DNA from: JBIQJD01 sp044507695
GTDB lineage: Bacteria > Bacteroidota > Ignavibacteria > Ignavibacteriales > Ignavibacteriaceae
Reading direction: 5' to 3'
Length of the DNA: 64,000 nt
Assembly (NCBI GenBank): GCA_044507695.1
Contig: JBIQJD010000009.1
Location: 1 to 64,000, forward strand
The position numbers and the translations under genes are program-made. This document shows positions 54,379 to 62,769 of this stretch, piece by piece. The notes beneath the pieces were generated by a model. The model did not search any database and was not told the DNA's origin. It saw nothing but the letters and a program-made list of their open reading frames with translations. Each line of letters opens with the position of its first letter. Position 1 is the first letter of the stretch.

Positions 54379-54921
54379 ATGCGGAAAATTATTCTGAATC
54401 TTGCAGTTAGTTTAGACAGTAAAATTGAAGGACCAAACGGAGAATATGACTGGTGTTTTACGGATCAGGATTATGGATTGAATGAAATTATAAGCCGTGT
54501 TGATACAGTTTTTTACGGAAGAAAAAGCTTTGAGCTTTTTGGAAATATGGCTCTTCCGGAAAATGCTTCAGAAATGGAAAAAGATTTTTTCAGCAAAATG
54601 ATGAATATGAAAACTTATGTTTTTTCACGAACAAAAAAATCGTTTGATGGAGCTGAAGTAATTTCTGAAAATGCTGAAGAAGCTGTGAATAAAATTAAGC
54701 AGCAGCAGGGAAAAGATATATTTCTTTTTGGCGGTGCTGGTTTAATTACAACACTTGTAAATTCTGATCTGGTTGATGAATATTTTCTTGCAGTTCATCC
54801 GCTTATACTTGGAGAAGGAAAATCTTTATTTATAAATATTAAAGAAAGAAAAAATCTTAAACTCATAAGCAGCAAGGTTTATGAAACCGGATTGGTTATG
54901 CTTCACTACAACCAAATATAA
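54379..54921 (+). CDS. Dihydrofolate reductase family protein (RibD C-terminal type)
   Basis: The 180-aa protein has the RibD_C fold: KIILNLAVSLDSKIEGPNGEYDW, VDTVFYGRKSFELFGN, KTYVFSRTKKSFDGAEVIS, KDIFLFGGAGLITTLVNSDLVDEYFLAVHPLILGEGKSLF. It probably binds NADPH. Stand-alone members of this group are common and mostly uncharacterised; it is not a classical FolA. It is the first of a row of small plus-strand genes divergent from the heme operon. Confidence 0.92.
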   Translation: MRKIILNLAVSLDSKIEGPNGEYDWCFTDQDYGLNEIISRVDTVFYGRKSFELFGNMALPENASEMEKDFFSKMMNMKTYVFSRTKKSFDGAEVISENAEEAVNKIKQQQGKDIFLFGGAGLITTLVNSDLVDEYFLAVHPLILGEGKSLFINIKERKNLKLISSKVYETGLVMLHYNQI

Positions 54922-54990
54922 TTTGAATGATCATCCTCATTACACATTAATTCATAAATGCTTACTATTAAAAAAATGATGGAGGATGAA

Positions 54991-55224
54991 ATGGGTAAAT
55001 GTGAAGTATGCGGCAACGAATATGATAAATCATTCCAGGTAATGATAAACAATTCAACTCACACGTTTGACAGCTTTGAATGTGCTATTCACGCAGTTGC
55101 TCCCGTTTGTGAACATTGCGGCTGTAAAATTATAGGACATGGAGTTGAAGCGGACGGAAAAATTTTCTGCTGTGCTAATTGTGCTGAAATGACGGGTGTT
55201 ACTGAATTAAAAGACAGAGCATGA
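54991..55224 (+). CDS. Metallothionein-like Cys-rich metal-binding protein
   Basis: The 77-aa protein starts at the ATG 54991, placed right after GGAGG with 5-bp spacing; the longer frame from 54958 lacks a site. The N-terminal half has CEVCGNEYDKSF and HTFDSFECAIHA, TRASH-like. The C-terminal half has CEHCGCKIIGHGVEADGKIFCCANCA, a pattern close to cyanobacterial metallothionein SmtA (DGKxYCSxxCA). Ten cysteines and several histidines suggest zinc or other metal binding. Small Cys-rich proteins of this type are widespread without known function. Confidence 0.85.
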   Translation: MGKCEVCGNEYDKSFQVMINNSTHTFDSFECAIHAVAPVCEHCGCKIIGHGVEADGKIFCCANCAEMTGVTELKDRA

Positions 55225-55376
55225 ATTATTAAGCAGATAAAAATTAATCGCTCTGCTGAAGTTATTTTATACTGCATATTATCTTCCAATCTTAATTTAA
55301 ACTGCTATTGCTGTTTTCAATTTTATAATTGAAATTAGCAGCAATTACCATAATTTAATTTAACCCGGAGTAAATA

Positions 55377-55802
55377 TTGGCAGAAATAAAAACAAAGTTA
55401 AATGATGCCAGCGTTGAAGATTTTTTAAATAAAATTGAAGATGAAACGAAAAGAAAAGACGCATTCGAACTTCTTTCAATTATGAAGAGAGCAACTGGTG
55501 AAGAACCTAAAATGTGGGGAGACAGTATTATTGGCTTTGGGAAATACCGTTATACTTATGCAAGCGGGCAGCAGGGCGATTGGCTTATCACCGGGTTCTC
55601 TCCGCGTAAACAGAATCTAACTGTTTATATAATTTCCGGATTTTCAAGGTGTGAAGATTTGATGAGCAAACTTGGTAAATATAAAACATCAAAATCATGT
55701 TTGTACATTAAAAAGTTAGCAGATGTTGATGCAAAAAAACTTGAAGAGCTTGTTAAACAATCAGTAAAATATATGAAGGAAAAATACAGGGAGGTAAAAT
55801 GA
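55377..55802 (+). CDS. DUF1801 domain protein, TTG start
   Basis: The 141-aa protein fits DUF1801 (YdhG-like): VEDFLNKIEDETKRKDAFELLSIMKRATGEEPKMWGDSIIGFGKYRYTY, QGDWLITGFSPRKQNLTVYI and ADVDAKKLEELVKQSVKYM. The TTG at 55377 follows GGAGTAAATA and there is no earlier ATG, so TTG is the likely start. Its TGA overlaps the ATG of the next gene, so the two are translationally coupled. The function of the family is unknown. Confidence 0.88.
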   Translation: MAEIKTKLNDASVEDFLNKIEDETKRKDAFELLSIMKRATGEEPKMWGDSIIGFGKYRYTYASGQQGDWLITGFSPRKQNLTVYIISGFSRCEDLMSKLGKYKTSKSCLYIKKLADVDAKKLEELVKQSVKYMKEKYREVK

Positions 55803-56224
55803 ATGATTACATTGCAAAGAGTGAGATACACATAAACGCAGCGCCGGATAAAGTTTGGGATGCACTTACAAATCCTGAACTAATCAAACAATATTTTTTT
55901 GGAACAGAAGCTGAATCAGATTGGAAGGAAGGAAGTCCATTAATTTTCAGAGGTGAATGGCAGGGAACATCTTATCTTGATAAAGGAAAAATAGTTGAAG
56001 TTGTAAAAGATGTTCGTCTGCGCCACACCTACCTAAGTTCATTCAGCGGACTTGAAGATAAACCGGAAAATTATGCCAACATCACCTATGAATTATTTCC
56101 CGAGAATAACGGAACAAAGCTGATAGTTGTGCAGGATAACATCAAAACAGAAGACGCAAAAAATCACAGTGAAGATAACTGGCATATAGTTTTAAAAGGA
56201 ATGAAGGAACTGCTCGAAAAATAA
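55799..56224 (+). CDS. SRPBCC (AHSA1-like) domain protein
   Basis: The 141-aa protein has the START/Bet v1-like fold: AKSEIHINAAPDKVWDALTNPELIKQYFFGTEAESDWKEGSPLIFRGEW, GKIVEVVKDVRLRHTYLS, and the closing helix ENWHIVLKGMKELL. This is the small AHSA1 type that forms a hydrophobic cavity; the ligand is unknown. It overlaps the DUF1801 gene by 4 bp (ATGA), a pairing that recurs in soil and Bacteroidota genomes. Confidence 0.91.
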   Translation: MNDYIAKSEIHINAAPDKVWDALTNPELIKQYFFGTEAESDWKEGSPLIFRGEWQGTSYLDKGKIVEVVKDVRLRHTYLSSFSGLEDKPENYANITYELFPENNGTKLIVVQDNIKTEDAKNHSEDNWHIVLKGMKELLEK

Positions 56225-56251
56225 TTTCAAAAAAGTTTATATATTCATTTC

Positions 56252-56794
56252 ATGAAAACCTTTATAGCACTTCTTCGCGCAGTAAATGTAAGCGGCTACA
56301 ATATTATAAGAATGGAAAAACTCCGGCAGATTTTTGAATCTGCCGGGTTTAAAAACGTACGCACATATATTCAAAGTGGTAATATAATTTTTGATTCTTC
56401 CGTACAGAAACCTGAAAAGCTGCGCAGTAAAATTGAAAATCTTCTTTTGGAAAATATTGGTAAAGAAATTATCACAATCATTAAATCAAAAGATGATTGG
56501 AACAGCTTAATTGAAAACAATCCTTTTGCCGAAGCAGAGCTAGGAAAAAATTTAAAACTATACATTACCTTTCTCGCTGAAAAACCCGCTCAGCAATTAA
56601 TTGATTTAATTCCATCGTTCAACAGTAATATTGAGAAATATCATTTAACGGATAACAATCTTTATTGTCTTATCTCAAAAAATATCGGCAAACCAATTTA
56701 CTCAACCGGATTTGTGGAAAAGAAGTTAAAAGTTCCTGCTACTTCCCGCGATTGGAACACAATTTTAAAAATTCAAACAATGCTGGAAAACTAA
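56252..56794 (+). CDS. DUF1697 domain protein
   Basis: The 180-aa protein matches DUF1697: MKTFIALLRAVNVSGYNIIRMEKLRQIFESAGFKNVRTYIQSGNIIFDS, then NPFAEAE, KLYITFLAEKP, and the terminal TGFVEKKLKVPATSRDWNTILKIQTML. The family is widespread and uncharacterised. Its stop codon is directly followed by the ATG of the next gene at 56795. Confidence 0.92.
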   Translation: MKTFIALLRAVNVSGYNIIRMEKLRQIFESAGFKNVRTYIQSGNIIFDSSVQKPEKLRSKIENLLLENIGKEIITIIKSKDDWNSLIENNPFAEAELGKNLKLYITFLAEKPAQQLIDLIPSFNSNIEKYHLTDNNLYCLISKNIGKPIYSTGFVEKKLKVPATSRDWNTILKIQTMLEN

Positions 56795-57388
56795 ATGAAT
56801 GATGAAGTAAAATTTTTCCCTGAACAGAAGGATTTCCTGAAATGGCTTGCAAAAAATTTTGATAAAGAAAAAGAACTATGGGTTGGATTTTATAAGAAAG
56901 CCTCAGGTAAAAAAAGTATTGATTGGCCGCAGTCTGTTGATGCTGCACTTTGTTACGGCTGGATAGACGGCATAAGAAAAAGCATTGATGAGATTAGTTA
57001 TAAAATCCGTTTTACTCCGCGTAATGCAAACAGCAGTTGGAGCGCAGTAAATATTAAACGCGTGGAAGAGTTAACCAAACTCGGAATGATGCAGCCGGCA
57101 GGATTAAAAAAATTTAATGAAAGAAACAGAAAAAAAGATGCATTGTATTCGTATGAAAACAGGAACAGGGAAATAGATGAATCACTTCAGAAGAAATTTA
57201 AATTAAATAAAAAAGCGTGGAAATTTTTTTCGTCTCAGGCACCTTCATATCAAAAAACTGCTTTTCATTGGGTGCAAAATGCAAAGAAGGATGAAACCAG
57301 GAAAAGGAGATTTGAAATATTGGTTGAAGATTCAGAGAACGGGAGAATTATTAAACCGTTAAGCAGGAATAAAAAGAAAAAAAATTGA
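56795..57388 (+). CDS. YdeI/OmdA family protein
   Basis: The 197-aa protein belongs to the YdeI/OmpD-associated group: FLKWLAKNFDKEKELWVGFYKKASGKKSIDWPQSVDAALCYGWIDGIRKSIDEISYKIRFTPRN, then SSWSAVNIKRVEELTKLGMMQPAGLKKF. The C-terminus is Lys/Arg-rich. In Salmonella, YdeI and OmdA affect resistance to cationic peptides. It begins with no gap after the DUF1697 gene and is the last gene of this row. Confidence 0.92.
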   Translation: MNDEVKFFPEQKDFLKWLAKNFDKEKELWVGFYKKASGKKSIDWPQSVDAALCYGWIDGIRKSIDEISYKIRFTPRNANSSWSAVNIKRVEELTKLGMMQPAGLKKFNERNRKKDALYSYENRNREIDESLQKKFKLNKKAWKFFSSQAPSYQKTAFHWVQNAKKDETRKRRFEILVEDSENGRIIKPLSRNKKKKN

Positions 57389-57558
57389 TGCAATCACATT
57401 CATGATGTGGACCATGACTGGCGCAATGATGAGTAGTTGTTTTATTATGAATTCAGATCACGGACTTAAAAAGTATCTGAATAGAACTACTTATTAGCAT
57501 TTAGATTTTCAATAAGCAAAACCATTCTTAACCCGCATTGTGCATTATTCATTGTTAA

Positions 57559-58428
57559 TTAATTACCGCCAAGAATTATTGGCAAACCATCCTTGCCCGA
57601 ACCAATTACAATAACTTTTGCATTGTTGGAACCGGCCAATTTTTCTGTTGCTTCAATACCTTTCCATTTAAGAAGCTGATCACTGATTCCCTGTGAAACA
57701 ATTTTCTGAAAATCTGCAATACCCTGTGCTTCAATTCTTTTTCTTTCCGCTTCCTGTTTTTCTCTTTCAAGTACAAACTGCATACGCTGGCTTTCCTGTT
57801 CTGATTTTAACTTCTCTTCAATTGATGCTGTTAATCCGGCAGGCAGTTTAATTTGTTTGAGCGGCGCGGCTTCAAGAGATATTCCTCTCTGGTTTACAAG
57901 ATTGGATAATTCCCTTTCGATTTTATTGGAAAGAACTTCCCTTTCAGCGGTGTACAATGCTTTTGCTTCATAACTTGCAGTTATTCCTCTAACTACAGAA
58001 CGGAATTGAGGGAGCAGAATTTTTTCCGCATAATTTTCACCCACGGTTTTATAAATTCTGTTTGCATTCTCAAAACTTAAGCTGAACAGCAAACTTATCT
58101 CAAGTTCAACATTTAATCCTTCTTTTGAAGGAACGTTCATTATTTCTTTTAGCTCCTGTGTTCGTGCATCAAACTTCACAACATTTGCCATTGGATTAAC
58201 AAAGTTAACTCCCGGCTTTAATGTATTATCACTAACGTTGCCAAAGAAATCAATAACGCCCACGTGCCCGGCGGGAATAACAGTCCAGCATTGCATAACT
58301 GCAATCAGCATTGCAATTGAAAATCCAATCAGCGCAAATGAAGCTTCTGCTTTGTTAAATCTTTTCTTTGCATTAAAGTATACGGCAATTGCTACTAAGG
58401 CTGCAAGGAATGATATTATGAATAACAT
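57559..58428 (-). CDS. SPFH/prohibitin family membrane protein
   Basis: The 289-aa protein has an N-terminal hydrophobic region (about 1-55, likely two short segments), then the SPFH/Band 7 domain (WTVIPAGHVGVIDFFGNVSDNTLKPGVNFVNPMANVVKFDARTQEL, ISLLFSLSFENA, LPQFRSVVRGITASYEAKALYT). A coiled coil follows (SEQESQRMQFVLEREKQEAERKRIEAQGIADFQKIV) with a short C-terminal tail. Prohibitin-like proteins form membrane ring scaffolds that help stabilise or degrade membrane proteins. It is monocistronic. Confidence 0.92.
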   Translation of the reverse strand: MLFIISFLAALVAIAVYFNAKKRFNKAEASFALIGFSIAMLIAVMQCWTVIPAGHVGVIDFFGNVSDNTLKPGVNFVNPMANVVKFDARTQELKEIMNVPSKEGLNVELEISLLFSLSFENANRIYKTVGENYAEKILLPQFRSVVRGITASYEAKALYTAEREVLSNKIERELSNLVNQRGISLEAAPLKQIKLPAGLTASIEEKLKSEQESQRMQFVLEREKQEAERKRIEAQGIADFQKIVSQGISDQLLKWKGIEATEKLAGSNNAKVIVIGSGKDGLPIILGGN

Positions 58429-58619
58429 TTTTGTCCCTCTCCATTTTCATGAAGTAATTAGTATTCTTTGAGGAAAGATAAATAAAATTACGAAAGGTTT
58501 CGCAGTAATTATGACAGGAGAAAAATTAACTGATTGTTATGACAATTAAGATTTTCATCTCTTAATTAATCATAACAATCAAATAAAGATTAATTAATTC
58601 AAATAATGATTAATTAATA

Positions 58620-59072
58620 TTACTTCTTATATTCTTTAAGGAAACCAACAAATTCTCTGCGGTGTGATTCTTCCATTCCCAATAATTGAATGCAAAGATC
58701 CTGTGTTACATAATCAACACCGTCACAAAGTTTTATTAGTTTATTGTACTGTTCAATCGCGCCGTTTTCAGCTTCAATTACTCCTTCAATTACTGATTGA
58801 ACATTCGTTGAATCATTAAGAGGCTGAAGGTATTTTTGTTCGGGTTTAAGTTCAAGTGAACCGGGAACAGTTCCACCGATTTCCTTAATTCTTTTAGCAA
58901 GCTGCTGTGCGTGGCCGAGTTCTTCTGTAACATCTGCTGCCAAAGATTTTTTTATCTCTTCTGCTCTTACACCATCAAGGTTAACTGAATTTGAGATGTA
59001 GTTTATTACTGTTTCAATTTCCATCCAGTAACTTTTTATAAGATTATCTATTATCTCTTTGTTATTTGCCAT
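58620..59072 (-). CDS. Ferritin-like di-iron protein
   Basis: The 150-aa four-helix protein has di-iron ligand candidates at Glu18, Glu51 and His54 (TEELGHAQ), Glu102 (EAENGAIEQY), and Glu134 with His137 (GMEESHRREF). This is the ferritin/bacterioferritin/Dps superfamily arrangement, closest to small bacterioferritin-like proteins. It would store or detoxify iron, or protect against oxidative stress. Its start abuts the phosphorylase stop with no gap, so the two are co-transcribed. Confidence 0.88.
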   Translation of the reverse strand: MANNKEIIDNLIKSYWMEIETVINYISNSVNLDGVRAEEIKKSLAADVTEELGHAQQLAKRIKEIGGTVPGSLELKPEQKYLQPLNDSTNVQSVIEGVIEAENGAIEQYNKLIKLCDGVDYVTQDLCIQLLGMEESHRREFVGFLKEYKK

Positions 59073-60401
59073 TTATTCCTCCTTTTGGGATTTATTATAG
59101 ATTATTTTTCTGATTAACTCCGGCAGTTTTGGTTTTGTATTTCCAATATTTACTGCACGGATTATTCTTTGTTTTGCTGCTTCCATACTCTGTTTTGAAT
59201 CAGAGAATAATTCTGCAACTTCTGTTTTGCCGTTTATTTCATCTCCAAGTTTAACCTTAAAAATTATTCCGGCTTTCGGATCAATTACATCATCTTTTTT
59301 TAATCTTCCTGCTCCAAGTTCAACTGCTGCAATTCCTATATCAAAAGTATCAATGTATGTTATGTAGCCCTTATCATTTATAAAAATCTTTTCTGAATGC
59401 TTTGATGCATTATACTTCTCGGGAGATTCAATGAATGAAATATCTCCCCCCTGCAGATTAACAATTTCTTTAAACTTTTCAAATGCTTTGCCGCTTTTAA
59501 TCATCTGCTCTGAAAGTTTATAACCTTCAGCTAAATCTTTTGCTTTTCCGCCAAGCAGCAGCATAGCGGCGGATAAATTTAAACTAACCTGAGCAAGATC
59601 GCTGCTTAGTTTTTCACCTTTTAAAATTTCAACCGATTCAACAACCTCAAGCCAGTTTCCGATATGTGTTCCAAGCGGCTGGCTCATATCAGTAATAAAA
59701 GCTATTACTTTTTTGCCGAATGCTTCTGCAGTATTTATTAATGAATAAGCAAGCGCACGTGCATCCGGATATTCTTTCATAAAAGCGCCGCAGCCGGTTT
59801 TAACATCAAGCACAAGTCCGTCAATTCCTTCAGCAAGTTTTTTGCTCATTATGCTTGAAGTTATTAATGGAATTGATTCAACAGTAGCTGTTACATCTCT
59901 TAATGAATAAATTAATTTATCTGCGGGAGCAATTTCTTCTGTTTGCCCGATTAATACAGCGCCGCATTTGTTAAGTACATTTTGATATTCATCCAGGGAA
60001 AGGTCAGTTCGGAAACCGGGGATGGACTCAAGTTTATCAAGCGTTCCGCCGGTATGCCCCAAACCCCTTCCGGATATCATCGGCACTTTAATACCTGCAG
60101 CCGCGGCAACCGGCGCCAGTATTAAGGATGTTTTATCGCCAACTCCTCCTGTTGAGTGTTTATCAATCTTTAAACCTTCAACCGCAGAAAGATCAATCAC
60201 CTTTCCGCTGTACAGCATTGCTTCTGTTAAAGCTGCAGTTTCCTCAGTTGTCATTCCGCTGAAGTAAACAGCCATTAATAATGCTGAGAACTGGTAATCG
60301 GGAATTTCTTTTTTTGTGTAAGATGAAATCATGAATTTAATTTCATCATTAGTCAGCGTTCCCCCGTTTCTCTTTTTGCGGATAAGTTCAACTGTATTCA
60401 T
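59073..60401 (-). CDS. Thymidine / pyrimidine-nucleoside phosphorylase
   Basis: The 442-aa enzyme splits pyrimidine (deoxy)nucleosides with phosphate. Family motifs: IRKKRNGGTLTNDEIKFMI, KHSTGGVGDKTSLILAPVAAAAGIKVPMISGRGLGHTGGTLDKLESIPGF, SLRDVTATVESIPLITSSIMSKKLAEG and KTGCGAFMKE. The length and the dinucleoside-binding lysine/serine residues are conserved. Whether it is thymidine-specific (DeoA) or broader (Pdp) cannot be told, so no symbol is given. It leads a two-gene unit with the ferritin-like gene. Confidence 0.93.
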   Translation of the reverse strand: MNTVELIRKKRNGGTLTNDEIKFMISSYTKKEIPDYQFSALLMAVYFSGMTTEETAALTEAMLYSGKVIDLSAVEGLKIDKHSTGGVGDKTSLILAPVAAAAGIKVPMISGRGLGHTGGTLDKLESIPGFRTDLSLDEYQNVLNKCGAVLIGQTEEIAPADKLIYSLRDVTATVESIPLITSSIMSKKLAEGIDGLVLDVKTGCGAFMKEYPDARALAYSLINTAEAFGKKVIAFITDMSQPLGTHIGNWLEVVESVEILKGEKLSSDLAQVSLNLSAAMLLLGGKAKDLAEGYKLSEQMIKSGKAFEKFKEIVNLQGGDISFIESPEKYNASKHSEKIFINDKGYITYIDTFDIGIAAVELGAGRLKKDDVIDPKAGIIFKVKLGDEINGKTEVAELFSDSKQSMEAAKQRIIRAVNIGNTKPKLPELIRKIIYNKSQKEE

Positions 60402-60506
60402 GGTGTAAATTTACTAACAATTATAAATAAACACAGGAACCAGGCAGGGGCTTATGATTTATAATAATTTGGGAATTAGAGGAGAACCAGGTAGAGATAT
60501 GTTATG

Positions 60507-60549
60507 AAAAAAATTGGCAGCACAGATTTTGAAAACCCATGCTGCAACA
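60507..60549 (-). terminator. Terminator of the C25 protease gene
   Basis: On the minus strand TTG/TGCAGCA pairs with TGCTGCCAA around a loop of about 17 nt and is followed by seven U. It lies about 18 bp after the stop codon of the sorting-domain frame. Its presence shows the disrupted gene still has its 3' end. Confidence 0.75.
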
Positions 60550-60566
60550 ATTTTTCGTATGAATTA

Positions 60567-60873
60567 CTATTTAACCATCATCAGCTTTGATGCAGTCTCA
60601 AAAGTTTTAGAATTTTCAAGAGATTTTAATTTTAATCTGTAAAAATATATTCCGCTTGAGATGCTCGTCCCGTTTGAATTTAATCCATCCCAATAAATGC
60701 TTTGCGTACCTGCAGATTGAACTGTGTTGAATATTCTTATCTCCCTTCCCATTATATCATAAATTATTAGTTCAACTGCTGATTGATACGGAAGCATGTA
60801 GCTTATTGTTGTGCTGGGATTAAATGGATTTGGGTAGCTGCCTATTAGTGCAAACATCCTTAGCTCTGGTTTT
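60567..60873 (-). pseudogene. T9SS sorting-domain end of the broken C25 protease gene
   Basis: The frame is open from about 60873; the first Met is at 60857. The product has LRMFALIGSYPNPFNPSTTISYM, GREIRIFNTVQSAG and SSGIYFYRLKLK, then KLMMVK: a type A sorting domain. Skipping one A in the AAAA run (plus-strand 60870-60873) joins the upstream frame (...NENNADK) to PELRMFALIG. It has no signal peptide or ribosome site of its own. Confidence 0.72.
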
Positions 60874-62769
60874 ATCAGCGTTGTTTTCGTTTATTGGTAA
60901 ATCTGAATCCCCTGGCAGAATTCCATAAAATAAATATTCCGCTATTTGTTTTCTAAGAAGAAAGTCTTCATCCTCATTCGGCAGGGACTGAATATCACTC
61001 AGTATTTTTCCTGCAAGATCCGTATCCTTTTTTAAATTCAGTACAGCAAAGAACTTTTCAAATTTTGAATTTATTGCATAACTGGATCCCGGATTTTCTG
61101 ATATTATCCTGTCATAAATTTCTATAGCCTCATTTACATCACCTTTATCAAGGTGCATTCCAGCCAGCAAACTTGCTGAAAACAGATTTATTTCTTTTCT
61201 TAAATTATTCTTTGAGGATAAATTTTCCAGGTAATCCTCAATGTCAGTTCTTGAAAATTTATTCTTTATTCCAGCCAGCGATGAAAGTGCAAACCCAATA
61301 TGGATATCTTTATTTATCATCTGCTTATAATGAGCAACGGCTTCATTGATTTTTCCTTCTGCCTGTAATCGAATACCGGTATATATTTCTGCAAAAGGAT
61401 CGTCTGAGCTTACGGTAATACCGTTCGGCAAAGAATAATTTACAGCGGCTGGCTCTGTTGTTGCAGGGTTTGCTTTCGGTAAAGGTAATCCGGCCCAGGG
61501 ATCGGCAGCCAGAGGAAGCTGTGCATCAATGTATCCGTTAGTAGCAGTTAATGTCTGTGCTCCATCCGAACCCCACCAGTTGAGCATGGCAATTATGGTT
61601 CCGTTTTGGTAGGCATACGCATCATAAGTATTCGCCCAGATGCTGTTGCTTCCTCCATAACCAGGAGTTACAGGAACCCCTGCATACAAATAACTGCCCC
61701 AGGCTACAGTAACACCATAATAGCAATATGTAAAACGATTATTTATTTCAGGTGTTGCATAGTCTTCATCTGTAAGGTAGCCGGTGCCGCCGCCCCCGTA
61801 ATAAATCCCATGTAAATAGCCCTTTATATCATTGCCTGTTATTAATGGATTTGTATAATTATTAAGATATATACCCTGATAAGTACTTGCCGGAGATTTC
61901 TTGATCTCATTGTTCCTTATTAATGGAGACTTTCCGTTTGCTTCACCATAAATACCGTTGCCGGTATTATTTAAGATTTTATTATTAAAAATATTTGGTT
62001 CAGCGTTATAGATATAAATACCATTAGTTCCGTTTTCTATGCGTGAGTTTTGAACGGTTACATTAGCGTTGTTCCTTATTTCTACTTGTGAAGCATAATT
62101 AATCTCTACATTATCTAAAATAGAGTTTGAAGCAGATGATCCATCGAAAGTTATTGAACCCCAGTTTCCAGAAGTTCCTAATCTTTCAAATATAATAGGA
62201 TATACTGTTGTGCCAATCGCATTTAATGTTCCGTTTACCGTTAGGGAAACCCCACTGGCAAAGCCCACCGTAATGCCGGGATGCTCAATTGTTAGTGTGT
62301 TTCCGCTTGCAACAGTCAAGTTTCCAAGTACATTAATTTTGTCCAATAGATTTAAATTTTGGCTAATCGTTCCTCCAGTAATTGAACAATAAGGCAAATA
62401 ATTTTTCTTTTTTACGGTTATATATAATGGTCTCACGGATGTGGAAAAGGTACAGGATGTCACATTATCATATTTTTGCAGGTAAGTATTGCCATCCAAA
62501 CTGCTTGCAGCTATAGTGACATCACTTGAAGATACACCCAAACTAACCGATACTGAACTCCCATTATCAGTAATAGTTGGTGATTGGGTGCTTGGTGAGG
62601 CTGTCCAAACAGGCATCTCAGGATCACCAAATAGGTTATGTGAATATGCCAGATAATGGCTGTAACTTCCAGTATATAGGTACTTTGAGAGGGCCTCTGC
62701 TTGACCTAAATGGAATACATTGTTATCATATAAACGGTTAACAAATTTCTTATGAAGCTCTTTAGAGTA
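60820..62769 (-). pseudogene. Beta-helix/TPR middle part of the broken C25 protease gene
   Basis: The frame is open from just after the TGA at 62770-62772; the first Met is at 62616. It starts YSKELHKKFVNRLYDNNVFHLGQAEALSK and SHNLFGDPEMPVWTA, the expected end of a gingipain-type catalytic domain. An Ig-like domain follows, then a right-handed beta-helix (NAEPNIFNNKILNNTGNGIYG, LINTGNDIKG-type turns) and a TPR-like segment (EGKINEAVAHYKQMI, KGDVNEAIEIYDRIISENP). It runs into a wrong frame after NENNADK and stops at 60820. It is part of the gene that starts beyond the window. Confidence 0.75.

Noticed and set aside
57402..57497. 31-codon frame (MMWTMTGAMMSSCFIMNSD...) between the YdeI and SPFH genes
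   Set aside because: No ribosome binding site, very short, and no known family; might be a decayed small membrane protein but evidence is too weak.
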